DNA of 64,000 nt from Agrobacterium vitis (GTDB lineage Bacteria > Pseudomonadota > Alphaproteobacteria > Rhizobiales > Rhizobiaceae). The translations under genes and the position numbers were made by a program. Where the stretch lies: contig NZ_JACXXJ020000003.1 of NCBI RefSeq assembly GCF_014926405.1, positions 1,347,001-1,411,000 on the forward strand, read 5' to 3'. The notes beneath the pieces were generated by a model. That model made no database searches, was not told the origin of the DNA, and worked only from the letters and a program-made list of their open reading frames with translations. Positions 26,593 through 35,486 of the stretch are shown here, one piece after another (within the stretch, counting starts at the first letter, position 1; the number at the start of each line of letters is the position of its first letter).

Positions 26593-26806
26593 ACAGCTGT
26601 CGGAATAGCTCCTCCGACTGCCGCAGGCCTTCATCCGTCAGAATGAGCGACTTCGACTTGTTGACCGGATCGCCGATCAAACCCTTCTTGTGGAGCCTAT
26701 CTGTCGTTGCCCAGTCAAAGCCTTTCCAGGCGCAGCACTCGTCGTGGAGCGTTAGCCACAACAGCGCAAGAACCGCATCGTCGATCTTGTCCTCGTCGAT
26801 ATCCAT
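26573..26806 (-). CDS. DUF6429 small protein, IS66 passenger
   Basis: A 77-residue protein (MDIDEDKIDDAVLALLWLTL; HDECCAWKGFDW; DRLHKKGLIGDP; LTDEGLRQSEELFRQLF) of the DUF6429 type, which I know as a frequent companion of IS66 elements. The fold looks like a small winged helix (inference from helix-turn-basic pattern). It overlaps the 3' end of tnpC on the opposite strand and lies inside the element. Function unknown. Confidence 0.75.
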   Translation of the reverse strand: MDIDEDKIDDAVLALLWLTLHDECCAWKGFDWATTDRLHKKGLIGDPVNKSKSLILTDEGLRQSEELFRQLFTRQPG

Positions 26807-26949
26807 TCATCGATCTTACCATGCGCGATGAGCAAAATCCCGCGGCCTTCCTCGGATGGATACGCAAGCTGGGCTGCGTAATCGGGACGGGAATAAACAC
26901 GCCGTCTGCGATCGATCGAGAAAGACTATCACAGTGCTCGCGGCCGGTG

Positions 26950-27225
26950 AGCATTCGTCTCGTACATATTCCACGATGGCAAGGATGCCGCCCAGAGCAA
27001 GAGCGCGGCTCGCCGCACGACAGAAAGTGGGGTGATCGGACGAGCGCGCCGCTGTTGCGGCCACCACACCGAGCGCACCTCCATCAGCGACAGGCCGGTG
27101 CTCTGCCTTGCCGTCGCGAACGGAGACGCAAGAAGTAGCCGGCTGCATTATGCCCTGCTGGGCGCACCGGAGGCGAGTTGACGGGTGAAGATGGCCCGTA
27201 CCGCGGCCGACATCGAGCATCGGCA
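26950..27225 (-). pseudogene. Degenerate SAM-dependent methyltransferase fragment (tentative)
   Basis: In one minus frame, LPMLDVGRGTG resembles methyltransferase motif I (VLDVGGGTG), and about 60 residues later ALALGGILAIVEYVRDE resembles the post-motif III segment (LKPGGRLAIVEY...). The residues between are not methyltransferase-like, so frameshifts are likely. No start is visible. The rest of 26820-27526 holds nothing else I recognise apart from the inverted repeat before the esterase. Confidence 0.3.
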
Positions 27226-27387
27226 ATCCCGAACGCACAGGAGCTGCTTCAAGCCGCGCGGCACCCAGCGGAAAGCGCCAGCCGAATATTGCCGCGGACC
27301 TGTGCGTAGCGGTCACCGATCGTCTATGCGCTCTGATTTGACATTCACATTTGCTCTATCAGTTATGCCGTTTGCGAGCATTGACTT

Positions 27388-27407
27388 AAGTCGATTATGT
27401 TCGACTT
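27388..27407. promoter_or_regulatory. Inverted repeat upstream of the esterase gene
   Basis: AAGTCGA and TCGACTT are perfect complements separated by TTATGT, 120 bp before the esterase start, overlapping a TTGACT (27381-27386). A regulator-binding site is plausible; no regulator gene is adjacent. Confidence 0.4.
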
Positions 27408-27526
27408 TACCGAGGTCCTCCCAATAGGAGGCATCCCGCGGCTTTGGAGGAAGCTGCTGGGTTTACCAATTTAGCGCAAGACGATTTCTTACGCCCGAAT
27501 GTCGTCACGGATTGGAGGAGTACCAG

Positions 27527-29191
27527 ATGAATTACAAACGAACGCTTACATCTAAAGACCTTTATTTCGCCACTGGTAAAACGACGCGCTGCCTCGCATT
27601 GACCTCGGCCATCCTGCTCGCGAGTGTGGGAACTGACTTGGTGGCCTACGCGGCCTCGTACACGTCCGGGGCCGATGCCGCCGTTGTCGATACCAGGGCC
27701 GGTGAAGTTGTCGGAGCCGAACGCAACGGGGTCTACAGTTATCTCGGCGTGCAATATGCGACTGCCGAGCGTTTCATGCCGCCGAAACCGGTAACGTCAT
27801 GGGAGGGCGTGCGGCCTGCAGTGGCGTTTGGAGAAACATGCCCGATCCCGGCGATGAAATCGGTCGCAGGTGATGAGCTGTTCAATCCGCACCGCTATTT
27901 GCCGACCAGCGAAAATTGCCTGTCCCTCAATCTCTGGACGCCAGGCCTGAAGGACGGAAAGAAGCGGCCCGTCATGGTCTGGCTGCATGGTGGCGGCTAC
28001 ACCAACGGTTCCTCGATCGAACAGGTCGCCTATGACGGCGAAAACCTGGCGCGCAAGGGCGACGTTGTGGTCATCACCCTCAATCATCGCCTGAACGCGC
28101 TCGGTTTCCTCGATCTTTCCGCCTACGGGCCTGAATACAAGGAATCCGGTAACGCCAGCATCGCCGACCTCGTCGCGGCACTGCAGTGGGTGAAGGACAA
28201 TGCCGAGGCCTTCGGTGGCGATCCGGGCAATGTGACGATCTTCGGCCAGTCGGGCGGCGGCAGCAAGGTACGAACGCTTATGGGCCTGCCAGCGGCAAAA
28301 GGCCTGTTCAGCAAGGCGATCGTCCAGAGCGGTGCGACTACGACTCCAACGACCAACCAGAAATCCGCGCAACGCATCGCCCAACTGACCCTGAAGAACC
28401 TTGGCCTCGAGACCTCCCAGGTCGCACAGCTGAAGACTTTGCCGGTTGCGACACTGATCGAGGCCGGTACGAAGGCGCTGGAGGATGCGAAGAAGGAGGG
28501 TGATCCGAACCCGCGCTGGGCACCGGTCGTGGACGGCTCCTACCTTCCGCGCGATCCGGTCGGTGATGGATGGGTCGACCAGGCAAAGGACATTCCGCTG
28601 CTGATCGGTACCGTGCTGAACGAGCAGGAAACCGTCACCCGCTTCAACCCGGCCGTTCTTTTCGCCGACAACAAGAACAAGTGGACCGCCGAAAAGACCA
28701 GCGCCAAGCTGAAGGAACGCTTCGGCGACAAGGCTGATGCCGTCGGCAAGGCTTTCGTCGAAGCCTATCCCGACAAGAAACTGGCCGATGCCGCCTATGT
28801 CGATCTCACCGGTCGGCCCGGCACGCTGAAGAACATCCAGCTCAAGGCCAAGCAGGGTGGCGCGCCTGTCTATTCATACGTGTTCACGCGTGAATCGCCC
28901 GCCATGGGCGGTATCGGCGGTGCATGGCATTGCTCGGAAATTCCCTATGTCTTCGCCAATGCCGAACTTGTTTCGCAAGCGACAGGCGGCGGACCCGAGG
29001 CTGCCGCCTTGCAAGACAAGATGAGCCAGGCGTGGATCAATTTCGCAAAGTCCGGCAATCCGAACCATCCGGGCCTGCCCGAATGGCCGGCTTATGCCGC
29101 CGACAAGGGTGCGACGATGATCTTCGACAACAAGAGCGAAGTCCGGTTCAATCACGACCTGCCGCTGCTCAAGGCCGCCGGCGTGATGTAG
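27527..29191 (+). CDS. Exported type-B carboxylesterase
   Basis: A 554-residue carboxylesterase; the ATG at 27527 follows GGAGGAG at 27514-27520, and the earlier TTG is inside that ribosome site. The signal-like N-terminus ends in AYAAS (about residue 43). The oxyanion loop HGGG is at about 154-157, the nucleophile elbow GQSGGG puts the serine at about 242 and the C-terminal NFAKSGNPNHPGLPEWP segment is typical. It hydrolyses an ester in the periplasm or outside the cell. Two related esterase genes lie at 13784 and 30814, suggesting a family expansion for a shared class of esterified substrates. Confidence 0.9.
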   Translation: MNYKRTLTSKDLYFATGKTTRCLALTSAILLASVGTDLVAYAASYTSGADAAVVDTRAGEVVGAERNGVYSYLGVQYATAERFMPPKPVTSWEGVRPAVAFGETCPIPAMKSVAGDELFNPHRYLPTSENCLSLNLWTPGLKDGKKRPVMVWLHGGGYTNGSSIEQVAYDGENLARKGDVVVITLNHRLNALGFLDLSAYGPEYKESGNASIADLVAALQWVKDNAEAFGGDPGNVTIFGQSGGGSKVRTLMGLPAAKGLFSKAIVQSGATTTPTTNQKSAQRIAQLTLKNLGLETSQVAQLKTLPVATLIEAGTKALEDAKKEGDPNPRWAPVVDGSYLPRDPVGDGWVDQAKDIPLLIGTVLNEQETVTRFNPAVLFADNKNKWTAEKTSAKLKERFGDKADAVGKAFVEAYPDKKLADAAYVDLTGRPGTLKNIQLKAKQGGAPVYSYVFTRESPAMGGIGGAWHCSEIPYVFANAELVSQATGGGPEAAALQDKMSQAWINFAKSGNPNHPGLPEWPAYAADKGATMIFDNKSEVRFNHDLPLLKAAGVM

Positions 29192-29348
29192 CCCGCATCT
29201 CGGTCCCATTCCTGATGAGTGACAAACTTCCGGCGGTGCCGTCGCCGGAAGAGTGGCTAACCTTTACGCGATGTCACCGGATGTCCAGCCGGCGCGCCAC
29301 AAGAACCGGCTCCTGCATTTCTTTTCATTTATTCCATCGGAGAAAAGC

Positions 29349-30758
29349 ATGAAAAAGACAGTTATTAGCCTCGCAATCGCATCGAGCGTATCCGCCCTGG
29401 CGGCGGTCCCTGCCGCGGCGCAGAGTGCAACGGGCACGCTGCGTGCGGGGGCTGCGCGCATAGAGATTACACCGCCGGCGAACCCGACCTATCCGGCAAT
29501 GAACGAATACGATCACGAGAAGCTTTATCTCCGGGCGATCGTCGTCGACAACGGCAAGACGAAGATGGCGCTCATCGGTGCTGATCTCGGCGGTATCAAC
29601 GAGGAAGTCTGGGCCGAGGCCAGCAAACGCATCGGCGAAACGCTCGGCATTCCGCTTCAAAACGTTGTCCTGTCATCCACCCATACCCATAGCGATTGGC
29701 CGGCCAACGCGACCACGGCGCCCGGCCAGCCGCGCTATGGCAGCGATTTTGTATCGAATGTTGCGGTCGATGCGGTGAAGAAGGCCGTTTCCGCATTGCA
29801 GCCGGCAAAGGTCGGCTATTCCACGGGAGAAGCTTATCTCAACGTCAATCGCGACGCGATCAATCCGCAGACGCATCTGTGGACGCAGGCAGCGAATTTC
29901 AATGCCTATTCCGACAAGACCGTAAGTGTCCTTTCCGTCATCAAGCCGAGCGGCGAGCCGATCGCGACCTATGTCAACTACGCGATGCATCCTGTGAACG
30001 GCTACCTCTCGGGTTTTGTCAGCGGAGATTTCGCCGCCGCCACGAGCCGCTATATCGAGCGCAATTTCAGCGACGATGTCGTGGCGATATTCACCCAGGG
30101 GGCATCCGGTGATCAAAATCCGCGCTGGCTCAGAACCGGTACCAACACGCTCGCATCGAAAACGGGATTGCCGATCTCCGGCTACGAGATGAGCCGGGAA
30201 GATATTGAGGCGCCATTGCGCAACAAGCAGGTAGCGGACGGCCCGCTCGATCCGAAAAGGGCGCGTCAGCTTGCCGATTATATCCAGGCCCTCGGGGTTA
30301 TACTCGGAGAAGAGGTCATCCGCGTCATGTCGCATACGGATGGATGGATGGCATCGCCGGAAATCTGGGCGGCGCAAGCGACGCTGACCTGCCCCGGCCG
30401 GACGCGGCTCGACAAAGTGCGCGAAGGAGCGGCTGGTCAGTACGAGGACGGCAAGGATGTCGATATCCGGCTAGGGGCCGTTGGCATCGGCGATATCGTG
30501 CTCTCGACCGTCAACGCCGAGATCTATAGCCGTATCGGCCAACGCACCAAGCAGATATCGCCCCTTTCGAAAACCATGTTGATCACCCTGGCGAACGGTC
30601 GCGCCAATTCCGGCTATATTCCGGACGACCAGTCGTTCGAACATCAGACGTTCCAGGTTCTGGGTTCGCGGCTGAAGCCGGGTTGTGCCGAAGAGGGTAT
30701 CGCGAAGGGCATTGCCGGTCTGGTCAGCGACCATATCGAACGCAAGGGCACGAACTGA
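29349..30758 (+). CDS. Exported neutral/alkaline ceramidase-like protein
   Basis: A 469-residue protein from ATG 29349, with a signal peptide ending AAAQS (residues 1-25). The N-terminal neutral-ceramidase domain is recognisable: AGAARIEITPP, VLSSTHTHS (zinc-type histidines about 112-114), YAMHPVNGYLSGFVSGDF and FTQGASGDQNP. These are the conserved metal-site segments of the family. Full bacterial ceramidases are about 650 residues, so this is a short form without the immunoglobulin-like C-terminal domain. Cleavage of an amide or ester in the periplasm is likely; ceramide as substrate is uncertain. Confidence 0.82.
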   Translation: MKKTVISLAIASSVSALAAVPAAAQSATGTLRAGAARIEITPPANPTYPAMNEYDHEKLYLRAIVVDNGKTKMALIGADLGGINEEVWAEASKRIGETLGIPLQNVVLSSTHTHSDWPANATTAPGQPRYGSDFVSNVAVDAVKKAVSALQPAKVGYSTGEAYLNVNRDAINPQTHLWTQAANFNAYSDKTVSVLSVIKPSGEPIATYVNYAMHPVNGYLSGFVSGDFAAATSRYIERNFSDDVVAIFTQGASGDQNPRWLRTGTNTLASKTGLPISGYEMSREDIEAPLRNKQVADGPLDPKRARQLADYIQALGVILGEEVIRVMSHTDGWMASPEIWAAQATLTCPGRTRLDKVREGAAGQYEDGKDVDIRLGAVGIGDIVLSTVNAEIYSRIGQRTKQISPLSKTMLITLANGRANSGYIPDDQSFEHQTFQVLGSRLKPGCAEEGIAKGIAGLVSDHIERKGTN

Positions 30759-30813
30759 CTTGCGCCAAAGGCTCCAGAAATAAACTGAGGACCTTAGATC
30801 AGGAGTAATACGA

Positions 30814-32370
30814 ATGTTGTTTGCACATCGCCCCGCGATGATCGGCGTCATGCTGCTATCATTCATCGCACCCGCCGCGCATGCCATCACTCAACCGGTT
30901 TCCGCGCCTGTTGGCGAAGTCGTCGGACAGGAGCAGGGCGATCTGCTTGTCTATCAGGGTATACCCTATGCCCGACCGCCGGTCGGTGATTTGCGCTTCG
31001 CTCCGCCTCGGGAGGCGGAGCCGTTCAAGCAGCCCTTCGTCGCAGATGCCCCCGGCAACGAGTGCGTCCAGCACGCGGTGTTCTGGCGTCCGGACAAAGG
31101 GGCAAGCTGGACCGAGGATTGCTTGACCCTTACCATCTACCGGCCGTAGGGAGATGCGGGCAATCTACCCGTCATCGTGGGATATCATGGCGGTGGATCG
31201 CGCAATGGCGCCAAGACCGACTGGGACCCGAAGGAGATGGCAAGGCGCGGGAATATCGTTGTAACCGCGAACTACAGGCTGGGAGCTCTCGGTTATCTCG
31301 CGCTTGCGGAACTGAATGCGGAATCACAGGATGGCACGAGCAGCGGGAACTTCGGGGATCTCGACAAGATCGAGGCTCTCAAATGGGTCAAGAAGAACAT
31401 CGCCGCTTTCGGAGGCAATCCGGAAAGGGTTGTGGTTGCAGGACAATCGGGTGGAGCCCGAGGTGTATGCTTCATCGTCGCGTCGCCGCAGGCGAAAGGC
31501 CTGTTTCATGGAGCGATCATAGAAAGTGGACGCGACTGCCCGAGCATGTCGAACGAAAAGGCCGTGGAAAGCGGGGAGAAATTCGCAGCCGCAATTGGTT
31601 GTGCGGACAAGGCAAGCCGGCTTGCCTGCCTTCGCAGCAAGAGCCCCGATGAAATCCTGGACGCTCAGGAAAAGTCCGCTCTGCCTCTCCCAACGGTTTC
31701 CGGCGGCTATGCCATGCCGAAACCGCCTCTGGAGGCATTCGAGACCGGAGAATTCAACCGGGTTCCGGTCATCGTGGGTAATACGCGAAACGAAGCGCGC
31801 ATATTCGTCTATGAGGCCAACGATCTGAAGGATCAACCGGTCAGTCAGGCCCAGTATCGCGCCGAAGTCCGCAAAAACGAGGGCGACAGAGCGGAAAAAA
31901 TCCTCGCCGCATATTCGGCGACCGAGAAGACCGCCCCCGGAGCCGCGCTGGCCGATTATAGCACCGACCGAGGCTCTACCTGCCCGACAACGAAGCTCGT
32001 CACGGCACTTGCCCGCTGGACCTCAACATATGCTTACGAGTTCAGGGACGAGACGGCGCCGTTGCGGTCCTATGCCTCCGTGCCGCGGTCCTTCGCCGTA
32101 GGAAGCGGCCATAGTTCGGAGCTTCCCTATCTGTGGGGAGAAAGCATGGTGCCTGCGGGCTTGACGACCCGGCAATTGAAACTCGCCGAGGTGATGCGTC
32201 GTTTTTTTTCGGCGCTCGCGGATCCCAAAGGAATGCCGTCTGAATGGCCTCGATTTACCGTGGAAAGACCCCAGCGTCTGGCGCTTCTGGAAGACGGCGT
32301 TACGAAGGTCATCAGCGAAGACGAGTATCGCGCCGCTCATCGTTGTGACCTGTGGCAGGCTGAAAAATAG
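30814..32370 (+). pseudogene. Type-B carboxylesterase interrupted by an in-frame TAG
   Basis: Codons run in one frame for 519 positions and read as an exported esterase (signal ending HAITQ; GIPYARPPVGDLRFAPP; YHGGGS; nucleophile elbow AGQSGGA, serine at about 212; FFSALADPKGMPSEWP), but codon 112 is TAG (31147-31149), just after LTIYRP. Nothing else is damaged, so this looks like a recent nonsense mutation or a sequencing error. An internal ATG at 31177 would start after the stop but would lack the signal peptide and the N-terminal part of the fold. Confidence 0.85.
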
Positions 32371-32702
32371 TCAGCATCGTCCAGCCATATCCGCATGTTT
32401 ACCAGATCCATCGTAAGGCAAAGCTGATTGTGGGAGTTCCGCGATTAATCGCGACACTTCGGGGCGCCCAGCGGGATCGCATCAGGGATCGCATCAAAGG
32501 TTTGTTCCGGGCGGGACGCGTAGCAAGATGGTCCTCGCCCCAATAACTGTCTGTCGCGCTGCTGTGTATGGCGCGTCCGGGTGTTTGCTGAAGCGATATG
32601 ACGGAGCGGCTTAGAGGTACTGTTCGGTCAGGCAACGGTGCTACACAAGATCGAGATGGACTTTCTCGACGACATGCTGGCCGCCTTGCGGGGGAAGCAA
32701 CC

Positions 32703-32741
32703 CCGGAATGGCTGATGATCGATAGCACTTTCGTGCGGGTT
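32703..32741 (+). pseudogene. IS5-family transposase fragment
   Basis: PEWLMIDSTFVRV matches the first catalytic aspartate region (EWxMIDSTxVRAH) of IS5-type transposases. Only this scrap is preserved, joined directly to the DUF1403 fragment. The rest of 32371-32702 shows no recognisable gene. Confidence 0.4.
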
Positions 32742-32781
32742 CGATTCTGCAAATCAGTCCGGGCGAGCAGCATCCTTCGCA

Positions 32782-33264
32782 GTGGCGGACCTGTTAACGG
32801 CGATCTTTGCCGTTCGCTCGGACGCCGAGGTGATGGCGGCGGGCCTCGCAGAGAGGGTGTTGGCGCACAAGTTGAAATGGCAAAAATCCGTGCCGCCGCT
32901 GCTGCCTGAGCGTTTTGGTCCGGCTTTCCGCACCATCGGCGGCAGAGGCCGCGTTCGGCCGGGCGAACCGGCTTACCCAAAAGCTATCTGCCTGGCGCTC
33001 GTCGATGGCGTGGACGTGGCACTTCGGTCCGCAGCAGAGATTGATCGCCGCGCGAGGCGGCTGCCGGGCGGTGGTGCCGAAGTCCGAACCAAAGGCGCCG
33101 AGCCGGTGATCCACAAGCTGCTGACCGAAGATGCAGTGCCGGCCTCTGCGCCGGGCAGTGATCTGTCACGCTGGGCCGCGAACCGGCTGTCCGAGCGCCT
33201 GGAGAGCTTCGAGGCGGTGCGCGAGCTGTCCGGCCGGTCCTCCTTCCGGATATTCGGGTTGTGA
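32782..33264 (+). pseudogene. C-terminal half of a DUF1403 plasmid protein
   Basis: About 160 residues with the DUF1403 pattern (LAERVLAHKLKW, RRARRLPGGGAEVRTKGAEP, HKLLTEDAV, ESFEAVRELSGRSSFRIFGL). Family members are about 310 residues or more and occur on rhizobial plasmids, usually right before a plasmid-borne scpB-like gene, as here. The 5' half has been replaced by an IS5-like scrap; the similarity continues a few codons upstream of the first possible start. Function unknown. Confidence 0.65.
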
Positions 33265-33266
33265 CT

Positions 33267-33966
33267 ATGGCGGGAGCGAGCGCTGCCAAAATCAGGCGGG
33301 GACAGACGAAAAGACGACAGCAAGAACTCTTGTACGATCGCGAGCTTGAAGACCTGCATCCGGAGATGCGCTGGCAGGAATGGATGATGCGGGTCGAGGC
33401 GGTGATCTTTGCCTCCGCCGACCCGTCACTCGCGAGACGCTGGCGCGGGTGGTGGGAAAAGACTGCAGCATCGATCTGCTGATCGACGACCTCATTGAGG
33501 AACTGTGCGCCCGACCCTACGAACTGGTGTCGGTGGCCGGTGGCTGGCAGCACCGAACCCCGGCCGCGGTTCGCCGAGACGATCCGCGCGTCTTCGGCGC
33601 CGACAAGGGGAGGGGCGGCGGCGCTCTCCGAGTTCGAGGCGATGGCGTTAATGGCGGTGGGATATTTCCAGCCGGTGACCCGCGGCGAGCTCTCGAAGAT
33701 CTTTGGCAAGGAAGTGAGCCGTGACGTTATCGGCAATTTGCATCCTCGGGTTTCATCGGCTCGGGGCCGCGCAGCCCGACGCGAGGGCGTCGTACACCTA
33801 TGTGACGACGCCGCACTTTCTCTCGGCCTTCGGCGTGGAGACATTGCGGGACCTGCCGAACTTGGAGGCGCTTGAGGATGCGGGCCTGCTGGGCAGGCAT
33901 TTTCTGCAAAATGCGGCAGAGACGTCTAAGGATGAGGGCGAAGAGGAGGCAACATCCGATCGGTAA
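33267..33966 (+). pseudogene. Frameshifted plasmid-type ScpB-like gene
   Basis: Begins as MAGASAAKIRRGQTKRRQ and RWQEWMMRVEAVIFASADP; shifts frame near 33415 to RETLARVVGKDCSIDLLIDD; again near 33555 to SEFEAMALMAVGYFQPVTRG; again near 33745 to YTYVTTPHFLSAFGVETL. Taken together it covers a full ScpB-like winged-helix protein (segregation and condensation complex partner of SMC), of the plasmid-borne kind. Three frameshifts make it nonfunctional. With the DUF1403 fragment it marks decayed replicon backbone in the middle of catabolic DNA. Confidence 0.75.
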
Positions 33967-34044
33967 ACGGGAGAGCCTGGCGTCACCAAATCGCCTTGGC
34001 TTTTAACTTCATTCGAAACAGATGCAATGAGTGGTAATAGTTCT

Positions 34045-34365
34045 ATGCGGTTTGTGAATCCAATCCCTTTCGTTCGCGATATCAGCAGATCGCGGGAATT
34101 TTATGAGAAGAAGCTCTACTTGAGAGTGCTGGAGGATGCGGGAGGCTTCGTCCTGTTCGAGTCAGGCTTTGCCATTCACGAGGGAGTGGCACTCGCGAGA
34201 ACCGTTTGGGGCGATGTGGCCGAAACGGAAGAATCCTATGACCGGCGAAACCTGCTGCTATCTCTTGAGCATGAGGATATCCACGCGGCATTTGAAAGCA
34301 TCGGACCGTATGTCGAATTGATCCATCCGGTTGAACGCTCAGCCGCCCAATCCTCGCACCGGTGA
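34045..34365 (+). CDS. Small VOC-superfamily protein, possibly truncated
   Basis: About 106 residues from ATG 34045 (an in-frame ATG at 34027 adds six). MRFVNPIPFVRDISRSREFY is a typical start of single-domain glyoxalase/bleomycin-resistance proteins, with a metal-type glutamate in ELIHPVE. Related proteins run to about 120-130 residues and end in a DP-G-x-x-E segment; here the end is short and different, so the 3' end may be lost. Role unknown. Confidence 0.55.
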   Translation: MRFVNPIPFVRDISRSREFYEKKLYLRVLEDAGGFVLFESGFAIHEGVALARTVWGDVAETEESYDRRNLLLSLEHEDIHAAFESIGPYVELIHPVERSAAQSSHR

Positions 34366-34438
34366 CATCTTGCGCTAAGTGGACGGCCGATCCGATGGTG
34401 ACGCATCACCTCACCCTACCATGCGCAGCGGAGGTCGG

Positions 34439-35389
34439 TTAGACGCCCCAAATCACCGCCTCTTCGTGACGCTTGATTAATTGCCGCAAGTTCTGAAAAC
34501 CGGAGCGGATGAAGGTGCTGAATTCGTCAATGGCCGCAGAATGCGTGGCGTCTATGCGCTTCAGGATCGCCAAGGCTCGTTCCGGATGAGGAATGCTGAT
34601 CGGAAGAGCCGTGATCGTCTTCTCCTTGCGTTGGGCAAAAACGACGCTGTGGGGCATGACTGTCAGCGCATCCGCGGTTTTCATGTAGTTGATCACTCCC
34701 ATTAGCGAGCCGCCGGAATAGCGTATCTTGATCTCGGTTGCACCGAAGGAAAGAAGCAACGCGCGCAGATCCGTCAGCAAGGGGCTGCCCGGCGGCGGAG
34801 CGACCCAGGGGTAGTCGAGCAGTTGGCTCGGCTGCGGTCGGCGCTTTAGGAGGAGGGGGTGCGTTACCCGACAGGCGACGACGTTGCGGCCCGGCAGGAT
34901 CTCTTGGAATTCTAACCCGGAACCCTCTTCGAGGATATCGATGGGGCAGATCGCGAGGTCGATCTGGTCAGCCTTCAGCGCAGCCCGCAGGTCGGGAAAA
35001 TATCCATAGCTCTGCTCGATGCGCACGTCCGGGCGGCTCGCCTGAAATTCCGCGCAAAGGCCGGCGATGAGCGCATCCATGAAGAAGGGCGTGCCGCCGA
35101 GCCGAACGACACCGCTCTTGCCCAAGCGAAAGCTTTCCAGAAGGTCGGAAGCCTTTCGGGAGGCCGCGAGCATGACGAAACCGTGCTCGGCGAGCGCTAA
35201 GCCTAAGGAGGTTGGTTGCAGTGGTCTGCGACCCTTGATGAACAACGGCTCGCCGACGCGCTTTTCCAAGCTGGAAAGGGTGCGCGAGACGGCGGGTTGA
35301 GCCAGCCCCAGCAGGGCCGCGCCCTCCGTCACGCCGCCCGTCTTGACGACGGCAGCGAGCTGGATCAGGTGGCGTTCATCTATTTTCAT
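34439..35389 (-). CDS. LysR-family regulator of the hydroxyquinol operon
   Basis: A 316-residue LysR protein. The N-terminal helix-turn-helix (residues 5-62) has LIQLAAVVKTGGVTEGAALL, QPAVSRTLSSLEKRVGEPLF. The effector-binding domain follows (LRLGKSGVVRLGGTPFF, LAICPIDILEEGSGLEF). It is divergent from the hydroxyquinol dioxygenase gene at 35487, with a short palindrome between the starts. It most likely activates that operon in response to a pathway compound, as LysR regulators of intradiol pathways do (CatR, ClcR and relatives). Confidence 0.92.
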   Translation of the reverse strand: MKIDERHLIQLAAVVKTGGVTEGAALLGLAQPAVSRTLSSLEKRVGEPLFIKGRRPLQPTSLGLALAEHGFVMLAASRKASDLLESFRLGKSGVVRLGGTPFFMDALIAGLCAEFQASRPDVRIEQSYGYFPDLRAALKADQIDLAICPIDILEEGSGLEFQEILPGRNVVACRVTHPLLLKRRPQPSQLLDYPWVAPPPGSPLLTDLRALLLSFGATEIKIRYSGGSLMGVINYMKTADALTVMPHSVVFAQRKEKTITALPISIPHPERALAILKRIDATHSAAIDEFSTFIRSGFQNLRQLIKRHEEAVIWGV

Positions 35390-35396
35390 AACAATC

Positions 35397-35410
35397 GGTT
35401 ATATCTAACC
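35397..35410. promoter_or_regulatory. LysR-type palindrome between regulator and operon
   Basis: GGTTA-TATC-TAACC is a perfect inverted repeat 7 bp outside the LysR start codon and 77 bp before the dioxygenase start. Its size and place fit a LysR recognition site that also autoregulates. Confidence 0.5.
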
Positions 35411-35486
35411 TGAAAAAAATCATCAATCCGTCCGTCCCCAGCTGTTATTATGATTCCACCGGCACAGCGGACTTGGGAGGAGAAGC

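Larger units (their letters stand above)
24046..26819. mobile_element. IS66-family insertion sequence with DUF6429 passenger
   Basis: The element holds tnpA, tnpB, tnpC in order on the plus strand and a small DUF6429 gene on the minus strand at its right end. The ends are tentative: GTGAGTGATG... at 24046 and a loosely matching inverted GTAAGATCGATG at 26819 are the best IS66-like termini I can see. I could not confirm an 8-bp target duplication. A palindrome, GTCTATATAGAC, lies between the left end and tnpA. Confidence 0.75.

Noticed and set aside
30814..32370. Programmed amber readthrough or unusual amino acid at the esterase TAG
   Set aside because: No downstream structure or context suggesting recoding, and relatives of this esterase class do not use it; a nonsense mutation is simpler.
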